Of a stretch of 26,069 bases of DNA, positions 1 to 10,055 are shown in pieces. The number at the start of each line of letters is the position of its first letter. The first letter of the stretch is position 1. The notes below the pieces were generated by a model. That model searched no databases and was not told where the DNA came from. It saw only the letters and a list, made by a program, of their open reading frames with translations. Source of the DNA: Gnetum montanum (taxonomy: Eukaryota; Streptophyta; Gnetopsida; Gnetales; Gnetaceae); contig MNCI01027080.1 of the NCBI GenBank assembly GCA_015680685.1, positions 41,300 to 67,368 of the forward strand, in the 5' to 3' direction. Position numbers and translations under genes: made by a program.

Positions 1-470
1 CCAAACGGTTGCCAACACAAGGCTCTTCTCGATTTAGGTTGTAGTGTCAATGTAATTTCTTATGAGATGTACACTGCATGGAAGCTACCTCTTCTCAAGA
101 AGAGCAACATTAGATTAGAATTGGTAGAATGGTCCATCACTATTCCATTGGAATTGGTGGAAGACATCATGACCATTGTCTATGGGTGGTCTTATCATGC
201 TAATTTCCTAGTAATCAAAGTGGAGAACTATAAAGGGGATTTCTCAATCATCATGGGGAGTGCATAGCTGAGCACCATTGATATAAGAATGGGTATCAGA
301 TATCTTTCTCTCAAAATATCCAAAGAAATGCATTTGGAGAGATTGAGGAGAAGAGAGTTCCATGCATCATGTACAACAATACAAGGTGCAATTGTGTGTA
401 GAAACTTTGGGACATAAAGTAAGCATCTATCTCTACATACAAGCAATGTGCATCAGAAGCAAAAATTCAA
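1..470 (+). pseudogene. Element A retropepsin (aspartic protease) domain, partial and decayed
   Basis: Frame 1 starts mid-domain. The active-site motif reads ALLDLGCSVN (nucleotides 22-51), matching the retropepsin LLD[ST]GAS pattern with Leu in place of Thr or Ser after the catalytic Asp (codon 31-33). The domain continues through a hydrophobic strand and an ILG-like IIMGSA end, then hits TAG at 265-267. After that, homology continues only across stops. In a living element this protease would cut the Gag-Pol polyprotein inside the virus-like particle. The equivalent region of element B lies on the inverted contig at 8478-8694. Confidence 0.8.
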
Positions 471-649
471 AGGTGTCTATATGCAACAGCCACAAAATAG
501 GAGGGCACCTAGTGGTTGACCATTGATTCTACAAGCAACATACTTCACATGGAATAGATTGAGAGCTTGACATGTGCATATGTCACAAGCATAGATGAAC
601 TCGAACAAGTTCATCACCAATTCTCTGATGATACAAATGATGATACCTA

Positions 650-2180
650 CTAGGGAGAGTTGGAAATTATTGAAAATTTGAAGCAAGAGTCCCTTGAATT
701 AAAAACATTACCAGCTAAAATACAATATGTGTTTTTGAAAAATGGGAAGTTGGTTATAATTAATGCAAATATTTCTCTAGAGTAGAAAAAGATATTGAAG
801 GTAGTTGAAAAATGGTCAACACCTTTTGCTTGGTTATATCCTAAACTCAAAGGGATTGATCCTAGGATATGCTAGCATTACATCTACACTAATCTGGCCA
901 TGAAGCCAAAAAGATAGCCATAGAGGCGATTGAACCCTAAGCTAAAGTAGGTCATGAAGGAGGAAATCAAGTAACTCCTCAAGGTAGGGCTTATTTATCC
1001 CATTGTAGATAGCGAGTAGGTTAGTCCACTTGTAATTGTGCCAAAGAAAGATGGCAATTGGTAGGTCTACATTGATTTTCAACTACTAAATATGGCAACA
1101 TTCAAAGATCATTTTCCATTGTCATTTTTTGACCAGGTGCTTGACATAATATCTAAGCATTGCTACTATAGCTTTCAAGATGGTTATAGTGGCTATAACC
1201 AAATTCAAATTGCACCAAAGGACTAAGAAAAGACAACCTTCACAAGTCCTTGGGGGACTTTTGCATATCACAAGATGTCAATTGGTTTATGCAGTGCTCC
1301 TATCACATTTTAGTGCTTGGTTCTAAGCATTTTTCAATAGTAGATTAGTAGTGGTGTGGAAGTCTTCATGGATAACTTCTCCACTTATGGAGCTACATTT
1401 GAGCAAGCCCTAGACCACCTTGAGCAAGTGCTAAAATGATGTGTTGCAACCAACTTGCAACTCAATTGGCAGAAAATTCACTTAATGATCCAAGAGGGCA
1501 TTGTATTGGTGCATAGAATATTGTAAGTAGAAATTGAGCTAGACCTTGACAAAATAAGGATCATCCAAAGAATAACTCGCCAAACAAAAACTATCAAAGA
1601 TGTTCAATCATTCCTTGGACATACTATCTACTATTGGTGATTCATAGAAAATTTCTCTAAGATTGCAAAATTGTTGGTGAAGTAACAAATAAATATGCTT
1701 CCTTTGTCTGGACCGTGGAATGTGAAAAAGCATTTCAATAGCTGAAAGAGAAACTTGTAGAAACTCCAATTCTACAAGCACTTGAATGGTCTAGGCCATT
1801 TCATATCATGATGGATGTATCAAATTATGCCTTGGGAGTAGTGCTATTGTAGTTAGATGACAAGAAACATCCATACTACATCCACTACACTAACTAAAGC
1901 ATTATGGGTGCACAACTAAACTACACCACCATAGAGAAAGAATTGATGGCAGTGGTATTTTCTCTAGAGAAGTTTAGACATTATGTGCTTTGACACAAGG
2001 TATTTGTGCACATGGACCACAATGTCATTTGCTTCTTGATGAATAAGCCAACAATGAGCTACCATGCCATACAATGACTAGTGATCTTGTAGGAATTTGA
2101 TCTTACGATGGTAGATCGAAAGGGCACTAAGAATGTGGTCATTGATCACTTGTCTTAGTTGCGATGGGACAACAAAGAGG
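650..2180 (+). pseudogene. Element A reverse transcriptase and RNase H, multiply interrupted
   Basis: RT can be followed from the pre-RT linker (about 650-870) through a KEEIK / VGLIYPI block near 955-1000, NMATFKDHFP near 1090, YNQIQIAP near 1195 and SPWGTFAY near 1245. The catalytic box reads VFMDNFSTYG (1362 onward), so the second Asp of the usual [YF]xDD is Asn (codon 1374-1376). RNase H follows with an MDVSNYALG strand (Asp codon 1814-1816, usual TDAS) and TTIEKELMAVVF near 1925. At least a dozen in-frame stops break the reading. The RT-RH order and the absence of LINE-type domains mark an LTR element. It cannot make active enzyme. Confidence 0.88.
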
Positions 2181-2362
2181 AAGAAAGCTGACTATCTGAT
2201 ATGTTTCCTAATGAATTCCTCTTTGTTGGGGCTATAACTGAACAATTGCCCAATGAGCCTAAATGGTATGTTGACCTTGTCACCTATCTTCTCACTCAAG
2301 AGATGTCACAAGGGTTGGACCACTAGAAGAAATAGTAGTTTCTTCACCAAGTAAAACACTTC

Positions 2363-3510
2363 ATGAAGATCAACGAACACCTCTACAAGTTGTGCGTTGA
2401 TGTCCTAGTTCATTGGTGTGTCCCTGACACTAATCAACTACACATTCTACAAGATGCTCATGAAGGTCCTTATAGAGGACACTATGCTGGAAGATGCATA
2501 ACCATTAAAATCCTGATGGTAGGGTACTATTGGCCAACAATCTTAAGCAATGCTCACCATTACATTCGCTCCTATGAATGATGCCAATAAGATGATGGAA
2601 TGACAGCTCGAATGAAGGGCTTGTAGCAATGGATTCAATCATTAGAACCCTTTAACATCTGGGGCATTGATTTCATGGGTCCCATCATGTCCATGTCAAA
2701 TAAAAATGCCTACATCAGAGTTGTTGTTGACTATTGTACAAAACAGGCAGAAGTAGTAGCCATCATCAACTATACATCTTCTACTAATACTCAATTTGTA
2801 CAAAAAAATGTTGTAAATAGGTTTGGTATGCTACATGAATTAATTTTTGATAATGGAAATCACTTTGTAAGCACAAGTTTTCAAAAGCTTATGCAACACT
2901 TGGGGGTTGAGCATAAACTTACAACACCATACCACCTCCAAGTTAATGGTCAAGCTGAGGTTACCACTAGGGAAAGAAAAAGGATTCTAACAAGAACTAT
3001 TAGCAAATATAGAAAATATTGCAGCACAAAACTCAATCATGCCATTTGGGCCTACCGCTCAACATGGAAACTTCCTATAGGCTATTCTCCCTATCAACTT
3101 GTGTACAGAAATCACCAATACTTCCTATTCAATCTGAGCTTAGTACACTTTCAACTACTTGTGACCTTGACTTTAACTTGAGTATAGCCCGAAAGAAAGA
3201 CTAATGAATCTCAACTTGTTATATGAAAACCTATTGGTATCCCTATCATCCAACAAGTTGTACAAGGCCTACAACAAAAAGCATCATGACCTAAAAATCA
3301 GAAAAGTTAAATTTCAACTAGGAGATAAGGTTCTCTATTAGAACCCCACACACATACCTCAATGAACTAAGTTTCAAACCTTGTGAAAAGTACCTTACCT
3401 CATTTATGAAACTTTTTCTTTTGGGGCCATGATGATCTACAAGCCTAAGAGCCCAAACAAGAAATAGCTGGTCAACATCCAACAAATTAAACCTTTTCAT
3501 GAGCATAAGC
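2363..3510 (+). pseudogene. Element A integrase, catalytic core largely open
   Basis: The N-terminal zinc region is recognisable (HEGPYRGHY near 2460, then YYWPTIL), but the first Cys of the CxxC pair is Tyr and a TGA follows it. The core is open in one frame from 2675 to 3181. It keeps all three catalytic acids, Asp 2669-2671 in GIDFMGP, Asp 2849-2851 in DNGNHF and Glu 2957-2959 in GQAEV. The last two are 36 codons apart, the canonical DD35E spacing. After 3181 a frame change leads to a decayed C-terminal part homologous to the GPY/F module of element B. Integrase would join element cDNA to host DNA. Here it lacks a usable start and an intact zinc finger. Confidence 0.87.
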
Positions 3511-3539
3511 TAGCTAATACAACAAAAAGCCACATCAGA

Positions 3540-5054
3540 TGGACAACCACTCTCCATATTTTAGATCTCTTCCTTTCAACTTAGTTGTGGGGGAGATGGC
3601 CACCCATGCTAACCATATAAGTGGCTCCTCAATTTTTCAACTCTTTATTTTACATATTTTTTATTTTACAACTTTTTATTTTACACATTCTTTATTTTAC
3701 ATCTTGTTATTTTCATGTAATTATGCTTTTCTAATATTTGTTTTACACCATTGTTAATATGTTTGCTATTTCTTGAATATTTTACATTTTCTTATATATT
3801 TTATTTTTATTTTATTTTTTTATGACTTTCTAACTTTTTGTTAATAAGTGCTAGGTACAATGATAATGCATTGCTTGATGGTGGTATGTATCATTTTTTG
3901 TTATTTGATTATTGGTGTCTGGTTTTTGGCTTTGAATTTCATTACTGATAATTAGGACATGGTTTCTTTTTCATGCAATAGGCAATGAGTCCACAACATC
4001 CACCCATCCACAAACTCTATGATTTTCCTTGTTCTAGAAATGTGTAGTCCCTTTTCATTAACAAAACTTTAATAAATTTGTGACTTCATTAGTTTTTGGA
4101 ATTGAAAAGGATTTAAAGGTTTGAATAGGGTGTGGCTTCAAGGGGATTCGGTATTCTTTGTATCTTTTTATTTCCTTGGGTGCATCTGTGTTTTCATGAA
4201 TTTCTTACTATTTTGGGTTGACTAATAAAGAAAGTTGAATAAGTCTTTGCATGGTGTGGTTCTCATTAGAAAAAAATGATGAGAATTCAAAGCACATCCC
4301 TTGGACAAAATAAATGCATGTGTCCTTGAATTGTGTGGTTCTCATTAGAAGAAAAACAAAAATGATGAGGATTCAAAGCACACCCCTTGGACAAAATAAA
4401 TGCATGTGTCTTTGCATAGTGTGGTTCTCATTTCAAAAAAATAATGGAAATTCAAAGCACATGCCTTAGAAAAAATAAATGGGCTACAAGCACTAGTTAT
4501 GGGACTCATCCCCTCTAACTAAGGCCCTTTCTCACTTCCTACTTCGTCTCTAATAAGAAATGGTGGTTGTTCTATGGGAGCCCTCTTGTGTCTTAGGGGA
4601 TAGACTGGTCTTAGAATGACGATGTGAAGTCACTGAATGTGGTTGATTTTGGTTTGGACTAAGGATGGATCCTATCAAGTCATTTAATCACAAACATCAC
4701 AAGGGGCTTCATGTAACCTTAATTACGAACTCCATTCCACTATCTCTCTCATCCTTTCATGTCTTCCGTATCTCACCTCACTACTAGTTTCATCTTCTGG
4801 TTCAATGTCCTAGTTTGATGTGTCAGAATTCTTAGTTAGTTTCTTCTATGTTTTGGTACTTAACCCTTTGTAACCATTAATCATCCATGGAGCCCATGGA
4901 CTCTTTGGTTTGAATTTATGCAAGGGTATAAAAGACATGTGTCTGCTTTGGGAAGGACCCACTTGCATATCTTTTGGTTGGATTAGTTAAGTTCTTTACC
5001 CTTAGACATTCTTACAATCAAATTCTTTTTGTTTACCTCACCAATGACATCTAA
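3540..5054 (+). other. Element A 3' noncoding region between integrase and LTR
   Basis: About 1.5 kb without usable coding sequence. It begins with a G-rich GTTGTGGGGGAGATGG stretch (3585-3600) that recurs in element B at 12010-12025. It is also homologous to the - strand sequence of elements E (24996-26069) and D (22898-24059). For example, the CAAGCACT[A/G]GTTATGG stretch near 4490 recurs in reverse at about 26005-26020. Compared with E, roughly 0.6-0.7 kb including the polypurine tract is missing just before the LTR, so A carries a deletion there. Rich in T at 3640-3840. No env-like frame is visible. Confidence 0.7.
4243..4487 (+). repeat. Three direct tandem repeats of about 80 bp
   Basis: Copies start at 4243, 4322 and 4408, each opening with GTC(T/C)TTG(C/A)AT followed by GTGTGGTTCTCAT, an A-rich run, ATTCAAAGCACA and AAAATAAATG. 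Copy lengths are about 79, 86 and 80 bp, with scattered differences and A-run length changes. Element B keeps only the start of one copy (near 12550), and element E contains one partial copy in reverse at the window end. The triplication is therefore specific to A or was lost elsewhere. Confidence 0.85.
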
Positions 5055-5062
5055 TGATTTGT

Positions 5063-5116
5063 GATATCAAATCCACAATATCAGGTCTGTGATATCAAAG
5101 CCCGCCAAGCGATATC
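5063..5116 (+). promoter_or_regulatory. U3 array of GATATC palindromes
   Basis: GATATC occurs at 5063-5068, 5091-5096 and 5111-5116, with an imperfect AATATC between the first two. Flanks extend the palindrome (TGATATCA twice, CGATATCG once). They sit in the roughly 90 bp between LTR start and TATA box. The same position in LTRs D and E has the same motif, so this looks like a conserved enhancer or protein-binding element of the family. The binding factor is unknown. Confidence 0.5.
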
Positions 5117-5148
5117 GAACACCCGATGTTAGAACTTGTCTCATTGCC

Positions 5149-5156
5149 TATAAATA
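5149..5156 (+). promoter_or_regulatory. LTR TATA box (TATAAATA)
   Basis: TATAAATAAGAG lies about 94 bp into the LTR. The same TATAAATA occurs at the equivalent place in LTR C and, reversed, in D and E. It would set the start of the R region and of the genomic RNA of element B. Confidence 0.7.
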
Positions 5157-5324
5157 AGAGACCAGGGCACTTGGTTTGGTAGTTAGTTTTTTAGTCCCTT
5201 ACCTGAACTCTTGTAGTTTTTCCTTTCTAGAGTTAGAATTATTTCTGAGTGCCTGTAGTAGGAGTCATAGAGTGAGCATATCTTTATTTGAGCTTTGTGT
5301 TCCTAAGTACACCTTGTGTCCGAA

Positions 5325-5330
5325 AATAAA
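5325..5330 (+). terminator. LTR polyadenylation signal AATAAA
   Basis: AATAAA about 170 bp downstream of the TATA box, as expected for the R region end. LTR C has one at 14064-14069 in the corresponding place. Confidence 0.5.
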
Positions 5331-5887
5331 GATAAACTTTGTGATAAACCTTGCAACATTTAGAATATCTTATTTATTACATTTAATGTTATTTATAGTT
5401 ATTTAACCCTTTCATTAGTTAATTGATCTTGTTTTTATAGAATTATTAATTTTCAACGAGTAAGCACACTCAGTACAACCACTTCAAGCATATGTGGAAC
5501 ACTTGGTAACCCAATAACGACTAGCATTTGGTAATCCTAGTTTTGTTACACTAGTTCAAGATGTGTTTGATAAGTGGGAACGGATGCTGGTGTTAGGACT
5601 AGCTAGAGCATAGTTGATTAGTTAAATTAAATTAGTTATTCACTTATTTCATTTCTTCACTTTAAGCACCAGGAACATAAAACATAAAAAGCAATAAAAA
5701 TCACATACCTTAGGTTTACTTAACCATACAATCATGTCGTACAAGTAAGCTTGGGAAGACAATGATCACATAACCCATCTTTGTTTTGTGAAGGCGCATA
5801 AGCACTTAATCCTTGGAGTTCGACCAGATCAAGCATGAATGCTCGTATTCGTATGGTTTGGCATAGGGGTACCTCGCCGCTCATCAT

Positions 5888-5906
5888 TGGAACCATTGTC
5901 AGGGAC
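5888..5906 (+). other. Primer-binding site, degenerate, complementary to tRNA-Asp
   Basis: TGGAACCATTGTCAGGGAC starts one base after the LTR end. It matches 14 of 19 positions of the tRNA-Asp primer site of plant Tat/Athila elements (TGGCGCCGTTGCCGGGGA plus C). Three of the five differences are G-to-A or C-to-T changes at or next to CG or methylatable sites. This site primes minus-strand DNA synthesis. Its presence identifies 5055-5886 as a 5' LTR. Confidence 0.75.
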
Positions 5907-6023
5907 TTTGTTGTTTGTGCACTAATTAGAACTTAGGAAATCTTTCCATCATTGGAACAAACCCTTAGGGTTTGTTATTTTACAATCATCAAAAAGAGAA
6001 TATTACACACTGAATAATCAATC

Positions 6024-8470
6024 ATGTCTCCTTCTTCCTATGAGAGTGCTTCACCACCTAGGTTTGACACCATGAAAAATCAGAGGTGGAGTGTATAGGA
6101 TAATCCACCAGTACCCCAACATTTTTGCTTGGTATACATTCATCCTAATGAGTATATACCAAACTTTATCTTTATCCTCCAACAAGATGAACAACTGCGT
6201 TGGTAGGATTTAGAAGGTAACATAGTCTTACCCCCCCCCCCCCGATCGCTCAATCCCAAGCATGCTTCTTCGTGCTCTCACATGAATTGGTATGCAGCAC
6301 TTACAATCAGAGTACAACATCAAAGATTCGAGAGATTATCAATCCACAGAGGCACAACGTCAAAGGAACCTACAACAAAAGAGACATTCCAAATCTATGA
6401 AGGGAAAGTCGTATTAGGATGTCCCATATGTCATAAGTGAAAACGAGGGTGGTGAACTTGCCTTGGAAGGTTTTCCACATAAGGATGTTCCTTTCGTTGA
6501 CTTCAGTTAAGGAGTTGTGTATTAGAATCTTCACTCAACCATTTACAACCTAGGTTTTGATACCAATGGATACAAAGGATCTAAAAAAGGAACACAAACA
6601 CATGACAACGATGGACATTCTAATCATAACCATGACCAGGACCATGACAACCAAACAGAAATTGATAGACACCATCATGATGATAGTCCTCCTTCCTCTT
6701 CACCTTCATCATTTCCTTCCCCCTCTCCTTCATGATTTGAACACAGTCGCAAAGGAAAAGGCCATGAGGACAATGGTAAGTGAAATAGAGACCATAGACA
6801 AAACAGTCAAGAAAGGGGACAAGGGCATTCTAGGGAAACACATCACGAAAGAAGGGAGAGTAGGGAACAGCATAGACATCATAGACAATATGATCATGAT
6901 GAACCCCTACTTTTTACCCAAAGTATGTTAGATATAATAGAGGCCATTAGGATTCCAACAAGGCACCAAAAGGATAGTAGGATCAAAAGACTAGACATGA
7001 GCAACATCCCACGATTTGAAGTCAAATATAATGCTAATCCTCAAAACCATCTACAAGCATTTCATGATGCATGTGCCTTGCAAAATATAAAAAACAAGTG
7101 GCAAAAACTAAAGTTTTTTTCATGGACACTAATCAAGGAAGCAGAAAGCTAGTACTGGTCCTTAGAACTAAAATCCATTTGTCGATGGAGTACCATGTTG
7201 GTGCTATTCAACGATAAGTATCCAACATACTCCTAAGTGTCCAACCTACATAAGAAAATCTAAGAATGGAGACAAGGAAGACACAAATCCTCGGATGCTG
7301 TCATGGGTCAATATTATGCATTATTACATTGTTTCCTTGGCCATGGTTACTCGTAAAGGGAACAACTACGTCATCTTGTAGATGAGCTTTTGTATGGGAC
7401 GTAAAGGACCCTTGGGACTTATGCTCAAGGAAGGTTATCTAAGCTTAGAGGCCATCAAATATAAAGATTGTTCGAGCAAGTTGCCAAAGAGAAAGGTGAG
7501 TTAAGGCAAAGAGAAAGTGTGGAGGAATACAACAGAGATCCTTACCTCTGAAAGAAGGAAGTTAGATTTTGTGAAGATGAAGAAGAGTCACCACTTAAAG
7601 AGATGGTGAATAGGAAGGCTTTTCCCATTCAAAAATTTGCATCAAAAATATCAGCAAAGGTTGATCAAATGTGGAATTTCCTAGATGATAAATTTTAAAT
7701 CATTCTAAAAATAGTAGAGGAGTCTAGAGAGTAGGGTAGTGACCAAGAGAAAAGGGAAAAGAAAGAAGCTGAATATGCACATAACAAGGGTAAAGGCAAA
7801 GTTACCATCATTGAGGAGGTTGTGGATTTAGACACAGAAAATGATGGCAGATGTGAGATATGCTAATATGACCATCCTAAAGGATGTTTCCCAGTAGTGT
7901 CACATTTTCAAAAATCTAGGGTGTATGCACTAAACTCACAATTAAACAGATAGTAAGCACCCCAAAGGTTACCTTACCCTTAGGGTAATCCAAGGTAGTT
8001 CCACCAACCCTTGACATATTATCCAAGTGGAACTCCACCACAAAAAAATGAACAATATCAACAATGGCAACACCCAAAATCATGGGAAATTCCATTACTT
8101 TGTCAAAAATACCCTTACCGTCAACCTGATCCATATGGGTATTATGTTCAATAGCGAATCTCTACACATGACTCCACTAGTCACATCACTCCTCAGCCTC
8201 ACTATGAGACCCACAAGTACTATACAACCCCTTCTCCTAGGGGTGATGTTTCACAAACAAACTATCCTTCTCATCCGACTACGCCTCTTCCAGCCTTAGC
8301 TCCATTACCACCAGCTCCAACTATGTAGGGTGAGCTTCCTGCCCAACTGCAGCAATGTAATGCTACAAGGGTTGTCAATCCTCAACCTACTATTGGTTTA
8401 GACAACTGATCAAGGAAAAGACCTTTCTTTAGAACCAACAGTCCAACCTAGTCCTTACAGCCATAAGCAA
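6024..8470 (+). pseudogene. Element B gag, decayed
   Basis: The likely start is ATG at 6024, 117 bp after the primer site, opening MSPSSYESASPPRF before an in-frame TAG. The region 6550-6900 is rich in His, Asp, Lys and Thr, a low-complexity linker. The capsid-like core is readable around 6990-7150 (RFEVKYNANPQNHLQAFH) and onward across stops. A zinc-knuckle-like CEIC-x3-H-x3-C pattern follows at 7854-7890, interrupted by one TAA. The tail 7900-8400 is rich in Pro, Gln and Tyr. Gag would form the virus-like particle and bind the RNA. No single open frame covers it. Confidence 0.75.
6231..6243. repeat. Run of 13 C
   Basis: An uninterrupted C13 tract inside the gag region of B. Long C runs are prone to slippage and miscounting, so the local reading frame is uncertain. 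Confidence 0.95.
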
Positions 8471-8801
8471 CTAATTNGACACTAGAGCTTGAATCCAAAA
8501 GAGCTTTGCAAGGCTCATTCCTAGTGATTTGCAAATATATAAGAGGACTTCCAGGATCAAAGAATTTCCTAAGAAGATGGCCAACTTTAATCCAATTGGT
8601 AATGGTGTGGATTAGCATGACAGTATGTGTTGGGCGTGGTCTTTGGTTTGAAGGAAGCTTCGAAGGTTCGAACAATGGTGAGGCATTTGGACAATTAGTT
8701 GCTTATGGCTGTAAGGACTAGGTTGGACTGTTGGTTCTAAAGAAAGGTCTTTTCCTTGATCAGTTGTCTAAACCAATAGTAGGTTGAGGATTGACAACCC
8801 T
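8375..8801. other. Inverted contig between two N gaps (assembly error)
   Basis: The 8478-8801 contig ends (about 8695-8801) with the reverse complement of the end of the preceding contig (about 8375-8476). The match covers just over 100 bp and stops at both N positions (8477 and 8802). The simplest reading is that the contig was placed backwards. When it is read on the - strand its protease fits between gag and RT. The inverted repeat is therefore not a genomic hairpin. Confidence 0.88.
8478..8694 (-). pseudogene. Element B protease start, on the misoriented contig
   Basis: On the - strand this piece reads through a polar linker to LQITRNEPCKALLDSSSSV, ending at the contig edge. KALLD is the retropepsin active-site start, aligned with KALLDLGCSV of element A. 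Here DSS replaces DSG, so the catalytic loop is damaged. Gag-side sequence precedes it on the - strand. Apparent frames that cross the N at 8477 on either strand are chimeras of the assembly error and should not be annotated. Confidence 0.75.
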
Positions 8802-9696
8802 NGCCAAGAGAGTAATTCAACTATATGCATGGAACCAATTGAGAGCTTGACCTATGCCTACATCGATAGCATAGATACATTAGAGCAAGTCCATCTCCAA
8901 CTACAAGTCCTAACATTGAAAATATCAACTGGGGGAAGTTGAAAATCCTTGACGAGTTTAAGCAAGAGCCCCTTGAATTAAAATTTTTGCCCACTGGTAT
9001 GGAATATACATTTCTAAAGAATGGAAAATTGGTAATTATCAATGCTAAGCTCGCTCCTCAACAAAAGGAAAAACTGCTAAAAATGGTAAACAAATGGTCG
9101 AAAGCCTTTATTTGGTCATATCGTGAATTAATCAGAATAGATCTTATGATATGTCAACATAGAATTTACATTGACCCCTCCATGAAGCCTTGATGACAAC
9201 TGCAAAGACAACTGAACCCAAAGCTTAAGCAAGTGGTTAAAGAAGAAATTGAACAACTTCTAAAAGTCAGGTTATCTAACCCATTGCTGATAGTGAATGG
9301 GTTAGTGCATTAATCATTATGCCTAAAAATGGAGATAAATGGAGGATGTGTATAGACTTTAGGCTACTGAACATGGCAACATTTAAGGACCATTTTCCAT
9401 TTCCATTCATCAATCAATTCTTAGATACCATTGTAGGGCATTGCTACTATAGTTTTCTGGATGGTTACAATGGATATAATCAAATTCAAATAGCACCATA
9501 AGACCAAGCCAAGACTACATTCACAAGTCCTTGGGGGACATTTTCATATAAGTAGAAGTCGTTCGACTTGTGCAATGCCCCAGCAAAATTTCAACATCTA
9601 GTTCTAAGTATATTTCAACAGCAAATAGGAAATGGTGTGGAGGTCTTTATGAATTATTTCTCCACCTATGGAGTGGACTTTGAACAAGAGTTGGAC

Positions 9697-9850
9697 TGAT
9701 TAGAGTAAGTATAGAAACAATGTGTAGAAACCAACTTAAGGCTCAATTGGCAAAAAAGCCATTTAATGGTCCNTTGATTAGAGTAAGTATAGAAACAATG
9801 TGTAGAAACCAACTTAAGGCTCAATTGGCAAAAAAGCCATTTAATGGTCC
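9697..9850. other. 76-bp overlap duplicated across an N gap
   Basis: 9697-9772 and 9775-9850 are identical 76-bp copies separated by the N at 9773 plus one base. Element A has this RT segment once. This is unmerged contig overlap, so one copy should be removed. Confidence 0.92.
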
Positions 9851-9925
9851 AAGAAGGCGTTGTGTTAGGGCATAAGATTTCACAAATAGGGATAGAGGTA
9901 GATCTCAAAAATATTAAAGTCATCA

Positions 9926-10055
9926 AAGGAATCACTTCTCAACCTGAAATTGTAAAAGATATCTAATCATTCCTTGGACATACTAGCTANCAAGGAATCA
10001 CTTCTCAACCTAAAATTGTAAAAGATATCTAATCATTCCTTGGACATACTAGCTA
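9926..10055. other. 64-bp overlap duplicated across an N gap
   Basis: 9926-9989 and 9992-10055 match at 63 of 64 bases (one G/A difference) on either side of the N at 9990. The sequence occurs once in element A. Unmerged contig ends, possibly from two haplotypes. Confidence 0.9.

Larger units (their letters stand above)
1..5886 (+). mobile_element. Element A: 5'-truncated Ty3/gypsy (Tat/Athila-like) retrotransposon
   Basis: The order protease, RT, RNase H, integrase, 3' noncoding region, LTR is that of a Ty3/gypsy element. The window begins inside the protease, so gag and the 5' LTR lie to the left. The block just before RT resembles the one that precedes RT in plant Tat/Athila elements: an LELK-like start, a lysine-rich K-LLK segment and an HYIY/HRIY motif. 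The family's tRNA-Asp-type primer site (visible in element B) agrees. The reading frame is broken by many TAG, TAA and TGA codons, mostly where CAG, CAA, CGA or TGG is expected. The copy is dead as an autonomous element. Its LTR at 5055-5886 is shared with element B. Confidence 0.9.
5055..5886 (+). repeat. LTR shared by element A (3' LTR) and element B (5' LTR)
   Basis: The right end CTCATCA at 5886 matches the ends of the other LTRs here and is followed one base later by the primer-binding site of element B. The left end is set at TGATTT (5055), a degenerate form of the TGATGA start seen in LTR C and, reversed, in D and E. It lies 94 bp before the TATA box. Length 832 bp against 852 bp for C. 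Positions 5349-5886 align with the B 3' LTR remnant (12592-13128) at about 90 percent identity by eye, with mostly transition differences. Confidence 0.82.

Noticed and set aside
3640-3840. TTTTATTTTACA-rich tract as a satellite or env-like membrane protein (frame 3539-3757)
   Set aside because: Irregular T-rich low-complexity DNA in the element A noncoding region. The hydrophobic frame follows from TTT/TTA content and is not conserved in B.
8506-8721. Open frame on + strand, and its - strand counterpart 8448-8675 running across the N at 8477
   Set aside because: Products of the inverted contig. Only the - strand protease portion up to the contig edge is real sequence of element B.
8375-8801. 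Long inverted repeat that could be a hairpin, a MITE or a small-RNA precursor
   Set aside because: Both arms end exactly at N gaps and the intervening protease makes sense only when flipped. This is contig misorientation.
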